Positions 60,928-64,000 of a stretch of DNA of 64,000 nucleotides are shown here, piece by piece. Positions within the stretch are counted from its first letter, which is position 1; each line of letters opens with the position of its first letter. Where the stretch lies: contig CALLWB010000034.1 in assembly GCA_938016265.1 (NCBI GenBank), positions 106,525-170,524 of the forward strand, in the 5' to 3' direction. The notes under the pieces were generated by a model. It was not told the origin of the DNA. It made no database searches and saw only the letters and a program-made list of their open reading frames with translations. This DNA comes from an uncultured Saprospiraceae bacterium. GTDB taxonomy: Bacteria; Bacteroidota; Bacteroidia; Chitinophagales; Saprospiraceae. The position numbers and the translations under genes are program-made.

Positions 60928-63900
60928 ATGAGATTACTAGTACAACTACTTATTTGCTGTTGCTTAATTGTCAACTACGCTTTCGGGCAAATAGTTTTTC
61001 AAGAAAACTTTGACACCGGAATACCCGCAACCTGGACGATAAATGATGGCGGCTCCAGCACGGATACCTGGTTTGGAACAACTGGAGGGTATACAGGGAG
61101 CAATACAAACTATTTGGATGGGACCGAATTCGCTCTAATTGATGCGGATGCTGCTGGCGAATACACCACAGTATTAGAACAATTAACAACGCCCGTATTT
61201 GATGGGACACCCTACTCCACAACTGGATTGGCCCTAAATTTTGACCAGTTCTTTCGAACAGCTTATGGGATAGAGGTAGGTATCATTGACGTTTGGGATG
61301 GAACCGCCTGGGCAAACCTGGATTCCATTAAAATTGACGATGGCCAATGGAATAGTCCCGCACAAAAAATGTATGATTTGACTCCACATATCAATGCCGC
61401 GATGCAAATTAGATTTACCTATGACGATATGTTGCTATGGGGTTGGTATTGGGCAATTGACAATGTCCTTGTTTCTTCTACAGATATCGGAGCAACCTCA
61501 ATATTCGCTACTAATGGCAGAATTGGGACTTCCAACGCTTTGACCAACGCAGAGGCTATAGGTGTAGAAATCACCAATTTCACAAGCGTCGATATGGCTA
61601 ATTTTGATGTTAGTCTTTTTGTAGATGGAAGTTTAGTGAGCACAGAAACAGTCCCAGGACCAGTAGTTGCCAACAGTAGCCTCAACTTCACCTTTACTGC
61701 AAGTGCAGATTTAAGTACACTTGGTGATCATACTATTGAGATAATAACAGGCTTGACAGGAGATATAAATCCCTCAAACGACAGCCTGACCACTATAGTA
61801 ACTCAACTTGCCAACCCAGTCATTACTCTGCCTTACTGCGAAGGCTTTGAAGGCATGGACAGTACTACCCTTCGAAACAACACCGTTGGGCTACCAGGAG
61901 CCACCACCTGGGATTTTGAAACAGACATGCCAGGAATTGGAAGACTCCGAACTGAAGCAGGTGCAGGTTATGCAAACACAGGTACACAGGCCATTACACT
62001 TGACCAGGACCCAAGTGGCACATTCGTCATAAATTACGCTACCGCTACCCTAAATATGTCTTCCTACAATGCAAACATTGGAAATCCCATTTTGCTATCT
62101 TTTTTTTATATGGAACATGGTGATGAAGTACAACCAAATGACTTAGTCTGGATCAGAGGTTCAGAAACAGATACCTGGATTGAGCTACTAGATTGGAATG
62201 TAGGTACAGGTGGTTCTAATGGAGTTTATTTCTCGGAAATAGACATCTCTATTGGCGATAGTTTATTAGCAAACGGGCAGAATTTTTCGGCGACCACTCA
62301 GATCCGATTTGGACAAGAAGATAATTTCCCTTCTACAACTATTACTTCCAGTGATGGACTTTCTTTTGATGATGTAAAGGTTAGAGAGCTCCTATCCAAT
62401 GATTTAGCGGTAGCGGAGATTGTTTCAAATGATGCCTTCCTCTGTGGGGGACCCAATACGTTCGTTGATGTTTATGTTACAAACGTTGGTACACAACCAC
62501 AAAGTAATATCCCTGTATCTGTAAATTTGACAGGTGCAACACCCGCCACGCTAAATGGAACAATTGCCGGTCCATTGAACCTAGGAGATACTCTATTTGT
62601 AACCATAGGACCTTTCAACACCTCTGCAGGAGGAATGGTGACGATCGACGCCACTTCAAATTTAGCAACGGACCAATTAGCATCAAATAATATGGGCACC
62701 ATCACCTTGGATTACACCGCTGAAGTATTTGCCATGCCAATTGCGACAAGTACATGCCTCGGTTCCACTGGGTATGCCGTTTCTGCGCCTAATCCAAATG
62801 GACAAAATAGCTGGTACGATATGGCTACAGGATCTGTCCTTCTAGGCACTGGTGACAGCCTTGAACTTGGAGTACTCATGGCTGATTCAACGGTATTGTT
62901 ATCTACTCAAGTCGTTATAAATAATACAGTAGGAGAACCTGCACTGTTTGGCGGAGCTCAGTATACCTTTTTTGGGGACGGACTCATCTTTGATGTAACA
63001 CATCCGTTAGTTTTGGATAGTGTATTTGTTTATCCCGGAGGGCCTGGCGATGTTGTTGTAAACTTACGAGACGCCAATAACGTTGTTGTCCAAACAACAA
63101 CGGTTACGATCACAGACACCCTAGGAGATCGAACGACGATACCTATAGGATTTAGTATTCCATCAGGAACAGGTTATACCTTAGATGCAGATGGCAGTAC
63201 TGTTGTTTCAATGAATAGAGAAAATTCAGGTGCTGTTTATCCGTATGCCACAGCAGATATTTCTTTGACCGGCGCCCTTAATGGGCTTGCTGGTTATTAT
63301 TATTTCTTTTATGATTGGCATTATACTGCATTGGGTTGTCCTAGTGATCCAGTAGCAGTGACGGTAACCGTCACCGAGCTGGTTTCCAACACCGTTGTTG
63401 ACAATAATGTGAGTTGTACTGGAGGTGGAGATGGCTCTGCAACAGCAACAGGGACCAATGGCACTGCTCCTTATACTTATGCCTGGGATAATGGCGACAA
63501 CACCGCTACTACCAATGGATTGGCTGCAGGTAACTATACCGTTACCATATCTGATGCCAATGGATGTTCGACCGAGGATATGGTAACGATCACTGAGCCC
63601 ACCGCCCTAACTAGTAGCGCAGGAAACACTACCGATGTCAGTTGCAATGGAGGCAACGATGGTTCCGCTTCTGCTACAGGCTCTGGTGGCACTTCGCCAT
63701 ACGTTTATGCCTGGAGTAATGGAGAAACCAGTGCAAATGCAATTGCTTTGGCAGCTGCTACTTCAGAAAGTTGTGGGCCAATTGTTGCTGCAGATGTAAC
63801 CAATGATTATGATGGTACACCGCCAGAAAAAGAGTGTGTAGATATATTTGGAAATGCAAATGGCGAGTTAGTGACATTTACAATTACAGATGATTGTGAT

Positions 63901-64000
63901 CGTATCACAACATGTACAGCAAGGATTAAAATAATTGATAGTACTTTGCCGGTTACAGATTGTACAGTTATAAGTGATTTGGAATTAGAGTGTGATCTGG
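60928..64000 (+). CDS. large secreted surface protein with SprB repeats, 3' end outside the window
   Basis: Open reading frame from the ATG at 60928 to the window end, 1024 codons without a stop, so the gene is partial. Signal peptide (MRLLVQLLICCCLIVNYAFG), then two MAM/jelly-roll-like domains (WTINDGGSSTDTWFGTT; CEGFEGMDSTTLRNNTVGLP), CARDB-like segments (GNPILLSFFYMEHGDEVQPN, LCGGPNTFVDVYVTNVGTQP), further beta domains, and two SprB-type repeats (from about residue 820: VSCTGGGDGSATATGTNGTA, YTYAWDNGDNTATTNGLAAG, YTVTISDANGCSTEDMVTI; then VSCNGGNDGSASATGSGGTS). After the second SprB half-repeat the frame passes abruptly into a Cys-containing HYR-like segment (SESCGPIVAADVTNDYDG). SprB is the gliding adhesin of Flavobacterium, exported by T9SS, so this is expected at the surface. 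Confidence 0.8.
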   Translation, partial: MRLLVQLLICCCLIVNYAFGQIVFQENFDTGIPATWTINDGGSSTDTWFGTTGGYTGSNTNYLDGTEFALIDADAAGEYTTVLEQLTTPVFDGTPYSTTGLALNFDQFFRTAYGIEVGIIDVWDGTAWANLDSIKIDDGQWNSPAQKMYDLTPHINAAMQIRFTYDDMLLWGWYWAIDNVLVSSTDIGATSIFATNGRIGTSNALTNAEAIGVEITNFTSVDMANFDVSLFVDGSLVSTETVPGPVVANSSLNFTFTASADLSTLGDHTIEIITGLTGDINPSNDSLTTIVTQLANPVITLPYCEGFEGMDSTTLRNNTVGLPGATTWDFETDMPGIGRLRTEAGAGYANTGTQAITLDQDPSGTFVINYATATLNMSSYNANIGNPILLSFFYMEHGDEVQPNDLVWIRGSETDTWIELLDWNVGTGGSNGVYFSEIDISIGDSLLANGQNFSATTQIRFGQEDNFPSTTITSSDGLSFDDVKVRELLSNDLAVAEIVSNDAFLCGGPNTFVDVYVTNVGTQPQSNIPVSVNLTGATPATLNGTIAGPLNLGDTLFVTIGPFNTSAGGMVTIDATSNLATDQLASNNMGTITLDYTAEVFAMPIATSTCLGSTGYAVSAPNPNGQNSWYDMATGSVLLGTGDSLELGVLMADSTVLLSTQVVINNTVGEPALFGGAQYTFFGDGLIFDVTHPLVLDSVFVYPGGPGDVVVNLRDANNVVVQTTTVTITDTLGDRTTIPIGFSIPSGTGYTLDADGSTVVSMNRENSGAVYPYATADISLTGALNGLAGYYYFFYDWHYTALGCPSDPVAVTVTVTELVSNTVVDNNVSCTGGGDGSATATGTNGTAPYTYAWDNGDNTATTNGLAAGNYTVTISDANGCSTEDMVTITEPTALTSSAGNTTDVSCNGGNDGSASATGSGGTSPYVYAWSNGETSANAIALAAATSESCGPIVAADVTNDYDGTPPEKECVDIFGNANGELVTFTITDDCDRITTCTARIKIIDSTLPVTDCTVISDLELECDL

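Overview
The window looks like a chromosome segment from a marine or freshwater Bacteroidota bacterium, most likely in the Saprospiria (Lewinella/Haliscomenobacter/Saprospira type). I infer this from five proteins with a type IX secretion (T9SS) C-terminal sorting domain (YPNP...G-x-Y), an SprB-repeat giant surface protein, a CarboxypepD_reg-type TonB receptor, an OmpA/PD40 fusion, LptD and OstA-like proteins of Bacteroidota type, a DUF2853 protein, TAnnTTTG promoters and poor Shine-Dalgarno sites. No rRNA, tRNA, CRISPR array or insertion sequence was seen.

Layout. 1-5.5 kb: small secreted proteins, then a two-gene operon of a beta-helix protein and a T9SS protein made of eight perfectly spaced 75-residue repeats. 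5.6-9.3 kb (minus): Spy-like T9SS protein, DUF2853 protein and dnaB, each followed by a good intrinsic terminator. 9.8-12.3 kb: membrane protein, GNAT acetyltransferase and lipoprotein hydrolase. 12.3-19.4 kb: an envelope cluster, with lptD divergent from an N-acetylmuramoyl-L-alanine amidase, MlaD and OstA-like genes. 19.5-23.1 kb: GAF-LuxR regulator, SDR oxidoreductase and a divergent QueA. 23.3-27.7 kb (minus): PIG-L deacetylase, a 37-residue membrane peptide and an SSS symporter. 27.9-38.8 kb: AlkB-like dioxygenase, the OmpA/PD40 protein, LprI-like and T9SS proteins, an AGCS symporter, a 650-residue protein of unknown family and a lipocalin-like lipoprotein. 39.3-46.2 kb: a T9SS TSP3-repeat protein, a helical protein of unknown function and a secreted T9SS lipase-like hydrolase.

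46.2-55.8 kb is the most unusual region. A 1895-residue DUF4157 protein has a long hydrophobic helical core like that of cargo toxins of extracellular contractile injection systems, and a C-terminal HxxN nuclease-like domain. No injection-system structural genes and no obvious immunity gene are visible. It is flanked on the right by a convergent 501-residue helical protein, and on the left by a decayed minus-strand fragment whose last codons match the end of that same gene. This suggests a cassette that has been duplicated or exchanged. Two small secreted proteins with eight mature cysteines each follow.

55.8-64 kb: a lipoprotein/TonB-receptor operon, a large intergenic region, and the 5' part of an SprB-repeat surface protein that runs off the window. 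Overall the segment is dominated by envelope biogenesis and surface or secreted proteins.
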